A stretch of 64,000 nt of DNA, from contig NW_025062477.1 in the NCBI RefSeq assembly GCF_000002995.4, positions 12,878,696 to 12,942,695 of the forward strand. Reading direction: 5' to 3'. The stretch is from Brugia malayi. Lineage: Eukaryota; Nematoda; Chromadorea; Rhabditida; Onchocercidae. The translations under genes were made by a program, and so were the position numbers. The notes below the pieces were generated by a model. That model was not told where the DNA came from. It was given only the letters and a program-made list of their open reading frames with translations, and made no database searches. Below, piece by piece: positions 25,661 through 37,488 of the stretch; the first letter of the stretch is position 1, and each line of letters starts with the position of its first letter.

Positions 25661-25915
25661 CTAACTTTGCAAAGAGTTATAATAGGTGTTGCATAAAACC
25701 GGCACTTTGTCATTTGTGCTGGAACTCGTTGATGGAACTACATTCTTCACTTTTGTTGGTATTTTTCCGGAAATTTTCACTTTCCGGATTTTCTTTCCCT
25801 TATTCTTCTTTTCTTCCTTCGTCCTCACTGTTATCGTTTCTTCTCGCTCTTTGTTGGTCGCAACCATAACTACAAGGAAAATTAACTGCAATTTCCATAT
25901 TATTTGAAAAAACAT
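25661..25915 (-). CDS. possible small secreted basic protein
   Basis: An uninterrupted 84-codon frame. The first 19 residues (MFFQIIWKLQLIFLVVMVA) look like a signal peptide or signal anchor. The remainder is lysine-rich (KEEKKNKGKKIRKVKISGK) with a Ser/Thr patch (PSTSSSTND) and one cysteine. Upstream on the minus strand is TGGTTAG followed by a 10-base leader, which could be a trans-splice acceptor. Several internal GT sites mean this could be only the first exon of a longer gene. It lies between the RRP7 and adenylosuccinate lyase 5' regions. No family was recognised, and the opposite strand also carries a competing frame. Confidence 0.35.
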   Translation of the reverse strand: MFFQIIWKLQLIFLVVMVATNKEREETITVRTKEEKKNKGKKIRKVKISGKIPTKVKNVVPSTSSSTNDKVPVLCNTYYNSLQS

Positions 25916-26451
25916 AATAATGGTTGCTAACCAGTCACATACAAATCATTGTTAACGATCAAATTAGTCACAAATGTTCACAATCAGCAAATAGTGATAA
26001 TAACCGATGATAATAATGTTAATATTAATATTAATAATAACAGTTAATAAGACCTCATTATGCGTGCTACGTGGAAAACGTTACAGGGAAATATCACGAC
26101 AATACGCGACAGTGTAAATGAAATGACTTTTCAGATTCAAAATTCAACGGCTGTTTGCAATTCGTCGCTGTGCCCACTGAAATTTTATTAGGCCAGAAGA
26201 TGCCTCAGACATGTGACACCTGACATCTGTGACATTCTCATTGGTCTTTTTTGTTTTTTGAAGTGTTGGGGAGATCCCCAAAATTTGGTCATTTAAATGT
26301 TTATTGTAGGTCATAAACATGGTGGTATTATTATTCGTACTTTTAAATTTTTTTTTTATTGGATCGCTCGAATATTGTTATCAGTTCATTCCATAGTTTT
26401 TTTTTTTTTAAAAAAAAGAAAGAATTGATTAAAGATTTGGAGATTCCTCAG
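25916..26451. other. upstream region of adenylosuccinate lyase
   Basis: No gene seen. The stretch contains short TAA/TTAATA repeats near 26010-26045 and a moderately GC-richer part at 26050-26260 that may hold promoter elements for the divergent genes on either side. Confidence 0.5.
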
Positions 26452-26463
26452 GAATTAATAACG
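26445..26463 (+). promoter_or_regulatory. putative spliced-leader acceptor for adsl-1
   Basis: The acceptor ATTCCTCAG ends at 26451, just 12 bases before the adenylosuccinate lyase ATG at 26464. There is no credible upstream coding exon, so trans-splicing of a leader is likely (inference). Confidence 0.6.
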
Positions 26464-27005
26464 ATGATCTCTCATATTAACAGTGAAGATAAATTTGAAA
26501 CGGTGCTTAAGTCACGGTATTGTGGCAAGAGTCCGTTGATGAATATATTGAGCGAAAGAAACAGGGTAAGTTTAGAAAAAGAAACAGTAATTTTGAAAAA
26601 AGCTAATTTGAATAAGTTAATTTTATGCTCTTTCATAATTATTAGTCCTCTCTAATTAAATTAAATTCGATAAATTCAATTTCGTTTTTTTAAATAGGTA
26701 TTTTGAAGGAGACAGTCACTAGTTTTCGACATTTTCCGTCGTTCTAACATTATTTTTAACATAAAAATTTTTTTAACATAGTCTCAGGTTAAGGATGTCT
26801 AGTTTATCTTAAGGTTCTGATATGGCGACAAATGTGGATTTGGCTTGCAGAAGGAGAGATGCAACTCGGTTTAAAACAGGTTTTTTTTTTTTTTTTTTTT
26901 GGCATGGATCACTGATTTACGTCAAATAATTTATGGGTTTGGTTGTTTAAATTTTCTCTAAAGGAACGATTTTATTATATAATGAATGATGATGTAAAGT
27001 TTTCA

Positions 27006-27043
<38 letters not shown>

Positions 27044-30000
27044 ATCACATGGGTGATAAGTGATAAATGAATAGTTAAAGAAGTAATTGTTGTGATATGC
27101 TTGACTGCTATGGTATTCTTAGTATAATCAGGAATCAGTATTTCCCGAAAATTTGTTCATCTGTTGATTATAGGTTACTGAAGAGGCTATTGAAGAGATG
27201 AAGAAATCAAAGGAAGTGATTGACTGGGGTACAATTAGACGAGAGGAGAAACGTATCAAGCATGATGTCATGGCCCATACTTATGCATTTGGGAAGGTAA
27301 AAGTTGTTCTTTATCTGACTTATTTTAACAAAAATCATGTAAAATATGTCCAGAACGCATGCTATTACATTATATTATGTTAAGTAACATGATTTTAAGA
27401 TTATTTGCAACCGCAGAAGGCTTTTTTTCTTTCAGATGTGTCCAAAAGCAAAAGGAATAATACATTTGGGTGCAACATCATGCTTCGTTCAAGATAATGC
27501 CGATTTAATTGTTCAGCGGCAAGCTACCGATTATATATTGAAGAAGTATATGTTCCTCGGAATTTTAGTTTAACTTAAAATATTTTGATATCTCGAGTTT
27601 TACTTGCTTAAAGTGCCTCGAATATGCCTTATTCATATGCCTGAATTGATGCCCTTTTGATTTTATTCTGTCCTTTATTTTGACAAGTTGATTATGTTAT
27701 ACAGACGCGTTATGAAGTATTTGGTTCACCGTCAAAATTTGTTGAAAATAGTGGAATTTATAGACTTGCGGTGTGTCTCAGCAGAATGGATGATTTCGCC
27801 GAGAAAACGAAGGATATCGTTACCGTTGGACGGACGCATTACCAAACTGCATCATTAGTTACTGTTGGTAAACGTGCCGCAATGTGGGCTCAGGAATTGT
27901 TGATGGTTTTTACGAAAGTAAATTAAATAATGCTATTAATTCTATTGTTTCTCTATTATCATTATGTCTCTTAAAACAGCAGGCTTTCTTTGTTCATTAT
28001 AAGCTAAGGTCGAATAGAAAAACATTCGCCTTGTAACATTTCTAGCTTCTAAACTGACTTTGATATTTATATTCCTATAGAAATAATTTAAAATTTAATT
28101 GATTGAGAATATCTTTCAGGACACACATACACGCATACATTCATATGTAGATCATATATAATAATGATAGGAGTATAGCTACATTTGTGCTTGATTTTTT
28201 AAATAATTTATAAATGTCAAGTGTAAATTATCTTTATCATACACTACCGTTTTTTTTTTTTTTTTTTTCATATTTTTCCGTAATACTTATTAGTTGTAAA
28301 TAACTTTAATTTATTTGTGATTAATTACAGCTGGAACATTTCCGAGAAAATATGCGATTTCGAGGAGTAAAAGGTGCAACGGGTACGCAAGATTCATTCA
28401 TGGCACTATTTCATAACGATGAAGCAAAGGTAACTGTATTTTTAATTACCGGTTTTGAATGGAAGTTTCCAGCTGTTATTCAAGCTTTACTTCTGTAATA
28501 AGATCTGCAAATGAGTGGTTGTTGGTTGTCTATGTGTTAGCGAATGTCGTCTACTAGCTAAATTTGAAACTTGAGACGATATCTTTAGTATTGGATGGTT
28601 ACACCACCATACCAAACAGCATCATTATAACGTTATAAACGTGCCGCTTTAGGCTTAGGAATTATTGGTTTTTGTAAACGTAAATGTCTTTATAAGTTTT
28701 GAGAAATTGTGTGAAAGAGGAAAATAGTTATTTTTAAACTAGTTTTTGTTCTGTTATTACTGCTGTCTTATTTCCTCTTGGTTTGTAGAAAATAATTTTT
28801 TAGGTAGATAAACTTGACGAATTAATAATGAAAAGTGCTGGTTTTGCTTCTCGCTTCTACATCAGTGGGCAGACATATTCTCGACAGCAGGTACTTTTGT
28901 TAAAAATTTTTTGTCAATTTAATTTGCTTGAAGAATAATATTTGATATCAGATTCTGGTAGTATAGTAATTAGAATAATTAAATTAGTTTATGCATTCTC
29001 TGTTCTTTTTAATGACTGATGTCTTTAATTAGCAGTTCATTTTTTCCTGTAAGGAAGTGTTAAAGTGGGTACATAAACAGTGGAATATAAAGTCTCATTG
29101 TTTACATCAAATCGTCAACAAATATTAATTATAGAACTAATCAGTCATTCTAGGATTGTGACCTTGTCAATATTTTTGCACTTTTGGGTGCTGCAACGAA
29201 GAAAATTTGCACAGATATACGAATTTTGCAGGTGTGTTTTCCCTGTTAGTAGATTTTAATCAGTCGTTCTATTTAGGATTTGTTGATCTTTTTGAGATTG
29301 AAAATAAGCAGTGCAAAATTTATTAGTTTAACTGTTGAAGTGGTACTATTTTTTAGTTTCATAATTATAAAATTAGAAATGATTTTAGGCTTTTGGTGAA
29401 GTATTTGAGCCATTTGAAAGTGAGCAGGTTGGCAGTTCAGCAATGCCTTATAAACGTAATCCAATAAAAAGTGAGCGTGTTAGTAGTCTGGCTCGAAAGC
29501 TGATGAGTGCACCTCAGGTGTGTAAATTTTATTCGTTCATTTGCCGGTAAGAGGATGAATCAGCATCAGTGAAAGGTTTTCAAACAATGAGTTACGAAAT
29601 GCCCGTTAGGCGGTTTTGAAATCTTTTTTTTTTTTTTTTGAATTTGAATACACTTAACATTACACTATGATAAAATTCGGTCTTGCAATGACCGAAACTT
29701 TCAGTATGGATCTTTTTAATACAGCACGATAAGTTTGACCGTATAATACTTTAATAATCGTTAGTAATCGTAAATCCGAAATTGTGTCAGTTTCGCTTGG
29801 CCATTTTTCTGCTGATTTTATCTAATTTCTTTTTCTGCTACAGGATGCCTTGAATACACTTGGTGATCAAAGTCTTGAAAGAACCCTTGATGACTCCGCT
29901 ATTCGTCGGATATTAATCCCAGATATGTTTCTACTTGCTGATGCTATTCTCACAATATTTCAAGTAAATAAGCATAATTTCTTATATTTTCAACTTCACT

Positions 30001-30956
30001 GTTGTTAGGCTTTTTTTTTTTTTATTTTTTGAAAAAATTCTCAAAGGAGATAAAAATGCATAAAGTTCTGCGCTGAAAAACTATGGAAGTAAATTACATA
30101 TAAGTTGGAAATCATCGAATTTTTCTTTGCAGCACATTGTGGAGGGGTTGACCGTGGATAAAGAAAGAATTGAATACAATGTTCATGCTGATTTGCCATT
30201 TTTGGCACTGGAAAAGGCAATGATGTTGCTGACAGAGGAAGGCGCTGATCGACAGGATGCGTATGAGAAAATTCGGGAAGTAACGCTGGCCGCGAAAGAG
30301 ACACAGAAGCGGGAGCGGGTTGATTTGGAAAGCATACTGGCTAATGTCTTTTTTGATAAGGTATCAAAATATTCTCAAGTTTTTAATATTCAGCAAGTGT
30401 CATGATTAACCCCAACGTTCGGTGCCAAAGATTGTAAGACGATGTATCTTCTTATGTTTAGTCACTTTCTCTCCCTTGGTCTTATTATAGCATTAATTTG
30501 CATTGATTTTAAGACGAAATTTAAAAAAAGGTATCGATAGAAAATTATATTAAGCTGGACAAGGCAAATTTCTTTTTGTTTTAAAACTTCTTTTGCATCT
30601 CTAGCAGCATATGAAGTAGATACTAGTGCTTTTTGGATTTTGTCTCCTTTCTGATCTTCTTTTGTTATTGTAATAATCAATATGACAGATTGGTGACAAA
30701 GAAAAACTGAATCTGTAGTGGTTATGGTGAATCTTCACTTCAGTACCATTCAAAGACGAAAAGTAGGGAAACTGATGTAGATAAAAACTTCTACTTTCAG
30801 GTTCGTGATCGAATACTACAATTGGCAAAATCACCTCTATGCTTCACAGGACGTTCATCTTCTCAAACCATTCATTTTTTGAATGAGGAATTACGTCCTG
30901 CTATAGCAAAATATTTGGATGATGATATGAAAACGAAAGTGCAATTGGACGTCTAA
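26464..30956 (+). CDS. adsl-1: adenylosuccinate lyase
   Basis: Twelve exons: 26464-26565, 26814-26879, 27174-27296, 27436-27545, 27764-27917, 28331-28429, 28804-28890, 29154-29231, 29389-29517, 29844-29963, 30133-30360, 30801-30956. All join in phase to 483 aa, close to the human enzyme (484). The enzyme cleaves SAICAR to AICAR and adenylosuccinate to AMP, each releasing fumarate, in cytosolic purine synthesis. Landmarks are HDVMAH (His near 91), VGRTHYQ with the conserved His at 159, [20 protein letters not shown], the superfamily signature [11 protein letters not shown] at about 288-298 on the mobile catalytic loop, and ERTLDDSA. The short N-terminus [15 protein letters not shown] resembles the nematode enzyme. 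Exon 5 was placed by phase and homology after TTTATAG at 27761-27763; the frame runs open further upstream but does not fit the family. A possible poly(A) signal lies at 31422-31427. Confidence 0.97.
27010..27041. repeat. TA dinucleotide repeat in adsl-1 intron 2
   Basis: Uninterrupted TA run of 16 units inside the second intron of adenylosuccinate lyase. It is likely polymorphic. Confidence 0.95.
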
Positions 30957-31825
30957 AGATTTGCGTTTTACCGTTTACTATCTCATCATAGTAAAGCTCT
31001 ATAGTTTACTTATTAATATCAACTTTCCATATAAGGAAGTTTTCTCATCTTTTGTTTTCCTGATTGTGATTACTTTTTAACAGCACAGGTTATTTTCTCT
31101 TCTTAATGTAACTTTACTTTTTGTATGGGTTTCGAATCTATCAGATGTTTCACAACTTTAACCTAACGTGGTATATTTTCAAGTTTTAATCATAATTTCA
31201 CTCATGTAGAGTCTTTTGCAATTTGTAACCGGTGTTCTGATATATGACAGGTGTTTTTCAATTATCACAACTTTAAATTTTTTTAATGTTTTTGTGAAAC
31301 GAGGTATTAATTGAATTTTACTAAACTGTTGCGTATCGTTGGTTCCAAAATTCTGATTTATTCAATTTCTACCATATGAACACAGTTGAGAACAATTATT
31401 TCATCTTATTATTGATTTTAGAATAAAAGAAAGAAGAAAAAAGAAAAAAAGTGAAATTCGTTACTTCATGCTATCATTTCATTTATGAATTAAGTTTACT
31501 AAGTAGTTAAGGGCTTCAAAATATTATCGCTTATCTTTATTTACAAAATTTCCCATCTTCATTTACTTCTATTCAAATTCGATTAAACGCTGCAGTTAAA
31601 GCTTCCATTTTCGAAATTAATTACATAAATTGAAAGTATGCTTAGTTACTTGTGAGTTCCTCTTGTCCGGATCCGCTCATTATTGTAGTTCGGATATTGG
31701 AATGATTTGCAACATTTTTTTAGTTTCTCTTAGCTATCCCTGTTGTTTAATAATGGTAGATTTGCTGTAATTGCTCATTTCCGAAAGGAATAGAATTTTC
31801 TTATGTTGTTAAATTATCTATTCAG
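30957..31825. other. 3' flank of adenylosuccinate lyase
   Basis: No coding sequence recognised. It includes the probable 3' UTR with AATAAA at 31422-31427. A GC-richer patch at about 31655-31700 carries short open frames on both strands. Confidence 0.5.
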
Positions 31826-31935
31826 GAAAATTTGATGCTTATAGCGATTCCAGAATTCGTTTCATTCGCTTAGTTAAATTAAATAAACGTAGAAGAAACT
31901 GTGTCTCCGCCTGTGCTATCTATTATACTAATCAA
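31826..31935 (+). other. candidate exon of an unannotated gene
   Basis: Starts after a good acceptor (TATCTATTCAG) and ends at a GTTCTT donor. It reads as two bases plus 36 open codons, KFDAYSDSRIRFIRLVKLNK then RRRNCVSACAIYYTNQ, ending in phase 0. Composition is more protein-like than the surrounding DNA. The next candidate segment (32148-32252) is also compatible with phase 0. No family was recognised and no start codon or promoter was found. Confidence 0.35.
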
Positions 31936-31990
31936 GTTCTTTCGATTTTGATGCACACATACATCTTATGTTTTAATGTCAGCTAAGTCT

Positions 31991-32295
31991 GAAAAAGCTA
32001 TACTTTCCGATAGAAATATATTACATGAAGAGGCTAGTAAAAGTCTTCTAGTAATCTTTCTTCTTTGAAGCTTAGTAGCTAGATTTTTTTACACCTAAGT
32101 GTTTAATTAATGCTGTTATTAATATAAGCCAGTTAATTGAATATTAGGTAGGAATACAAGATGGTACTGAAAAGTCGACACATACCGCGATTTTCCCTCC
32201 TGCCTCCTTTTTCGTAGGTTTCGAAGTGTTTTTCCTTATGTCCGAAAAATGATTAGAAGCTCTACCGAAAAAGCTATACTTTCCGATAGAAATAT
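31991..32295. repeat. 29-bp exact direct repeat pair
   Basis: A 29-base sequence beginning GAAAAAGCTATACTTTCCGA occurs identically at 31991-32019 and 32267-32295, 276 bases apart. The sequence between is not similar, so this is not a simple tandem array. The second copy lies directly before the open frame starting at 32290. Confidence 0.95.
32148..32252 (+). other. candidate terminal exon
   Basis: Follows an acceptor-like TGAATATTAG and is open for 34 codons in phase 0, beginning VGIQDGTEKSTHTAIFPPAS and ending FLMSEK before TGA at 32250-32252. If the exon at 31826-31935 is real, this could be its partner. An internal TTTTTCGTAG provides an alternative acceptor. No family was recognised. Confidence 0.25.
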
Positions 32296-32508
32296 TGGGA
32301 AAATGATCCAATAATCGGTGTTATTAATTACGAAAAGTTCGATGAAGATAGTCTTCGACTTAATAGATCACAGCCACATTTGGTAGCGGTATCAGTTACG
32401 ATTTTTGTTATTTCTAATTTTCAAGGAATCGATTATTTAGGGATTTCTCCCCCAGTGAACAGCTTCATTCGTGTTGAAAAAGACTTAAATCCGAAGCATT
32501 TTTCCTAA
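32290..32508 (+). other. 72-codon stop-free frame without ATG start
   Basis: Open from an acceptor-like CCGATAG (ending 32289) to TAA at 32506-32508. It reads KYWENDPIIGVINYEKFDED followed by SLRLNRSQPHLVA. A GTATCA donor-like site follows the GCG of this part. The length and mixed composition are unusual for noncoding DNA here. No start codon, no family. Confidence 0.3.
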
Positions 32509-33248
32509 GTTTCAAAAGTTAGTTCTTCTAGGCTAATAGGCGAGAATATCGTTTAATTATCATTTTGGTGTTTATCGAATGACTGATTCCAAACCTGTAG
32601 GCTGTGGGTAATTTTAATTGTAAGTAGTTTTACTGTGCCACTTTCATTATAATCACCGCATCAATAATAATAATGCATAAAATTTCAAAATATATCTAAA
32701 ACATTTGAAATATCAGAAAGCTATTTCAATTCAAATATTAAATAGTTTCATAACGGACAAGAAAGATATCATACTTTTAACGTAATATATTCATATGCAT
32801 TTTTCTCAAATTAAAAGTAATCTCAAATTAAAAATATATAAGTTGAAAGCATAGCATCTTGTACGACTTATCCGGTAAGTTAAGCAAAGGTAGGTTTTTT
32901 TTCGGTACTTTTTCATTCTCTTTTTAAATGGCGTTGGTAGCAAACATATTGCTTTGATGTAATACGTTCTGGCTGTTGTATCTTTTGCAACAATTAACCT
33001 TTTTTTTTTTTGAATACAAATAACATATGATGTCGAGAAAACCGTACACTAATGGAAATAAACTGTTTCAAATTTGTACTTCATATAAGTAGTAACTCAT
33101 TTCCCAACTGTAGCTGGAATGTTACACTGTTAATAAGGAATATGTATATTTTATATGTTTATTTATTTTCTTTGTTCTGAATCAAATCTATATAACTTTT
33201 TGTTGAAGCCTAGCTATCAGTACATAAAGAGTAAGAATAGTTCTTCCT

Positions 33249-33359
33249 CACGTTAACGCGCTCGTGCGACAACAGCTCTTAGTTCACATTAATGCGCTTG
33301 TTGCAAGTCAATATCTGCTATGTAATAACCTAAACCCCTTATCTGAGTCGGTTTTTTAG
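33249..33359 (+). other. open frame with a 36-bp tandem duplication
   Basis: Two 36-base units (33249-33284 and 33285-33320) encode HVNALVRQQLLV and HINALVASQYLL. Several differences between the units fall at third codon positions (AAC/AAT, CTC/CTT, GTG/GTT), hinting at coding constraint. The frame runs on to TAG at 33357-33359. No start codon or gene model could be attached. Confidence 0.35.
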
Positions 33360-34387
33360 TATCAACAATGTTATTCGGCTCATTTATATCCTGAATTCCC
33401 TACCAATTTATCTTCCCCTTTATCAATTCATACTTGTAAATCTTGAAGTACTACGAAATTACCAATGTATTGTTGGTATAGATTAATACTTGTGGCGTTA
33501 GCAGATAGAGATATCACAACACGATTCTTAACAAATTGTTCTCAACTTCAAATTTCAATCAAAAAAAAATTACTTTGACAAATCCATACTAGTTCTCGAC
33601 AGACCTGTTTTTGTATTCACTTCTAATCCCTTCGCCTGTTTCCTCTTATAACCGTTTTTCAAACCCTATTTTTCAAAAATAGTACTTTTTCATGAATTTA
33701 AATTCCTGATCGTTTTTTTCCGTTATCTTTTACGCCATCTACCAGCTTGTTTTCGTACTGCAGACGTAATAAATCTCTTCAATTCTAATCATTTTTTAAT
33801 GAATGTTTTAGCGATATCATATATTCATAAAAGTCTACATATATTCGTGTCTGCTTAATTCCATAATAGTGCAGTCTTTCGGTTAAAACTTTAAAAATTT
33901 GTATTCCAAGTTTGGGAACCTAGAGTATTTTTCTGATACATCTTAATTAAAAGTACCTAAGTAAACTTGAGCACCACTGTATTTAATCTTGGTTCAGTTC
34001 AAATTAAGGTCTTTGAACCTTTTTAAAATTTTTAACTTTCAGGCTGATGTTTTACGTTAGTCGGTAATTAGTAGGTTTTCCAAAGTTCATGGTTTCCCAG
34101 AACTTCAAAAAACAACTGCAAAACTGATTTCTGTATTTTACTTGTTGACCAATCCCATTTCTGCTGATTTCGTTATTCTTTAATCTATCAAAGAAAAACC
34201 TCTTGAAGCATAACTATTATAAACTGTTATTAAAGGTGTATTAATTTCCGGCTAACGGTATCTAAATGACTGAATAAGCTATTTTATAATTTGAGTTATT
34301 TTAATTTATATCAGCGTTTTATAACAGAAATTATTTATAAGTTAAACATAAACAAAAAGGGAATTCTTCGATGGATATGGACAACGG
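33360..34387. other. intergenic region
   Basis: AT-rich sequence between the exon-like segments and the 3' end of the RTN4IP1-like gene. Nothing recognisable beyond the expected 3' UTR of that gene. Confidence 0.5.
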
Positions 34388-37300
34388 CTAGCTTTCACTC
34401 AAATTGATAATCGTTTTGCCTCTTCCTTTTTTCTTCAGTACTTTCTCGTAAGCTATCGGGAGTTCATCATATTCAAAAATTTGATCAATCACTGGTTTCA
34501 TCTGAAATTTCAAGAACAAATTTTGAAGGAAACAAAACTGAAAGATCAAATATTTTCAAATATGATTAAATTTTCAAAATGAAAACAATGATTGTTAATC
34601 TTGTTTTATTTTTTTTTTTCGACCATTGTTAAGAAAATCTTTCTTATTCGACCATTGTTAACCTTGCCGTCCTTTAGAAATTCCGAAATCTGCTGCATAC
34701 ATTCCGGATATGGGGCAAAAAATGCATACGAATACCACTGTCCACGTCGAATTGTTGGCTAAAATGAGGTTTACAAGAAAATTTGAAACAATGAGAAAAA
34801 GTGGTCCAGGAGAAGATAGAAATATATCTGGGAATCGGAAATATTGGCATGAGATTCTCAAATTTCACATCTTAATATAGAAGTAGGTCCAACTGAAATT
34901 CTAATATATAATTTTATCACAAGAAGTATGAACATCATGGCACAAGGACTTGCTAAGCTTACAAATAGTTTATTAACAAGCACATACATGCTTTTGTATG
35001 GCAAAAAAAAAATCATATGCACGCAAAGAAACTTTCATTCTATTAAAATAGAAAAGAAAGTGAATAATGTTATAAGCAAGACAAACCAGTGTTACTCTCA
35101 GGAAATACTTTACAGCAGCTGAAGCAATTCCAAATGGTATTCCATATCTGAAAAAAACTTGATCAACAAACAAAAAGGAATGAGAAAGAACCAAAAACCA
35201 ACAGATTACATGCTTTCTTCCATGACAATCTGCGAGATTAAAACGTAAAGGCCTGATGGTTAACATTTTTGTATTTTGGAAAGTCCACGATAAGGCTCCG
35301 CTCAATGTTAGTGATATCACCAAGACGGATACTAACCGAATTATTGGGTAATACTTGAAGAAGTCAAAAGATAAGATGAGGAAATAAATTTGGATTCCTA
35401 TGCCACAGATAAATAAATAAGCTAAAATTCAACTATAGTGCCAACAGAGGCAAAGTGATGTAATTTTTGCTGAAGCTACTCCATGTATTTTAAATTGACG
35501 TTGCTTTCAGTATAAGCTGTAACGAAATTAAAATAAGTTTTTTTTTTTTTTCATTTAAAATAAACCTTTTTTGAATTTTTGTTTTGTTAATTTGTTAATT
35601 ATTATACCTATCAGTGTCACTGAGAAGTGGGCTCAAAAGAGAAACATGTACACTATTGCGCCATAATCCCATTACTTTACTGCTCCATCCTGCTAATTCC
35701 GATTGAACACAATCCAACACTACATCAAATGGTCCTTCACTGATTAACTTTTCCAAAACCCTTGGACTCTTGTAATCTATCGGTATCGCTCCAAGTTCTT
35801 GTATCATATTAAAACTAAAACAACATGGAAATAAAAAAAAAATACAAACAATAGAGCAAAGAAAGAACATAAAGAAAGTTCCGAACATAAGTCAGAATTT
35901 TGTGAAACTAATTTGCGCAATTTCTTTTTCATCTTAACGGAACTAATTCTCTAAAACTTTAGAAATTTCAAAATGAATTTATATGTTGGAATATTTATAA
36001 ACCATTTCAACTACTAAATTTAACAATTACTACAAAATCTTGCTCTGATTCTTTTTCGAGATGAGCCGGGTTATCAGTAAAGATAAGGCAGTATAAATTT
36101 ATGATAAAGTTTCAGTAAAAATGATAAGGTTTCATTTTAAACTTAAAATAATCCTTTATTAAAGTTACCCAGCAGATTAAATAAAGTGATTTGAGAGTCG
36201 TACACCGGAAAATTTCCTTATGAGAAATCGACATTAGTTGACGAAGTCTTCCTACATGTTGCTTTTCGTTTCATATATTTCTTTGTTTACTAATAAAAAG
36301 TTTTTAAAATCTAAAAATTACGATAAGTTAACTTACCAGTCATTCGAACATGTTACTACCACCTTGCTAATATTCCACGCTTTAAGCATTTGTATTGCTG
36401 TTGTTCCTATACCACCAGCACCACCGTGTATCAATACACGTTGTGATGCAGCATTGTATGGATTAATTCGAGCTACCTAAAATTCATGAAAAAATGATTT
36501 CTTCTCAAATTCGGAAGCACTTAAACTTCCTTAAAACATCTCTCTCATTACCGAAACTAGTGCTGACCAAGCGGTACAAGCTGTGTATGGGAATGCGGCA
36601 CCATCAATATACGATATGTTAGTCGGCTTTAAGACACAATTTGATTCGTTTACCACTACAAATTCTGCATGTGTTCCTGAACTGAATGGATCAACAACAG
36701 CAATTACCTAAAACAAAATTGATAACATCAGAAGCAAAATGACTTAGAAGTACAGTTAATCAAAGGCGCATCGGTGTTCAATTTATCTTCTCATCAAATT
36801 ACTGCAGCAAAGTGAATTTTTACAAATTCATGACGAAATTACAAATAAAACTTCAGCATTTATTACAGTTTGATTATTCAAAGAAATTAAAGAGAACTAT
36901 AAATTAGATGAATTTAGATGATTTCCCTTGTCATCCTTCACTAGAATAATTTTAAAACCTTTAACAAAACTTTGCTTGTACTTCATCATATTTTTTGAAT
37001 TTCTTCACGTTTCCACCAGTCTGTTCAACAACACCACTACAGTCACGTCCACCAATAAATGGTAATAGTATTGTGGAATCCATTGAACAATTTCGGAGAT
37101 TTTTTACTGCTGAACACAATTGTCGTCCATATCCTTTTCGCATTACAGTGTCAATTAGATTTACGCTAGCTGCCTATAGTAAAAAGGAAGTGAAAATTTG
37201 TACATTACTTTACAGAAATTTTGAGACAAATTTATCGTGTAATCATTAATTTGGAAAAAAAGAAATGGATTTATCAAAAATTAAACAAACCTTAACTTTA

Positions 37301-37488
37301 AGAAGAAGCTGATTTGGTTTCTCAATAGTGGGGATTGACATTTCAACTTTCTCCATATTATCACCGAATTGTTTTGTAACCCACGTTGACATTCTTTTTC
37401 TCCTGCCATTGACTTCCCAGAGAAAATTTCTATTAGCAATGGCAAATCTTAATAACTGTTTCGTGTTATGCAGGGTCATTGTAAGCAT
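34388..37488 (-). CDS. rad-8: RTN4IP1-like mitochondrial NAD(P)H oxidoreductase (MDR family)
   Basis: Eight exons, 5' to 3': 37488-37291, 37173-36982, 36707-36552, 36476-36337, 35814-35608, 35147-35096, 34758-34663, 34501-34388. They join in phase to 384 aa; human RTN4IP1 has 396. The N-terminus MLTMTLHNTKQLLRFAIANR is basic and amphipathic, consistent with mitochondrial import. Landmarks are GGRDCSGVVEQTGGNVKKF in the GroES-like domain, FPYTACTAW, the nucleotide-binding glycine motif HGGAGGIG at about 199-206, GAIPIDYKS, LGADD-equivalent QELGAIP, and the C-terminal GRGKTIIN. By family knowledge RTN4IP1 is a mitochondrial reductase supporting coenzyme Q synthesis; the nematode counterpart is rad-8 (from memory). 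A spliced-leader acceptor lies 33 bases upstream, and the leader carries an out-of-frame ATG. The gene sits downstream of frataxin on the same strand. Confidence 0.93.
34618..34661. repeat. 15-bp direct repeat over a splice donor
   Basis: TTCGACCATTGTTAA occurs at 34618-34632 and 34647-34661. The second copy contains the donor of the last RTN4IP1-like intron (minus strand AAG|GTTAAC). The first copy has lost the GT (CTTAAC), so only one can be used as a donor. Confidence 0.85.
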
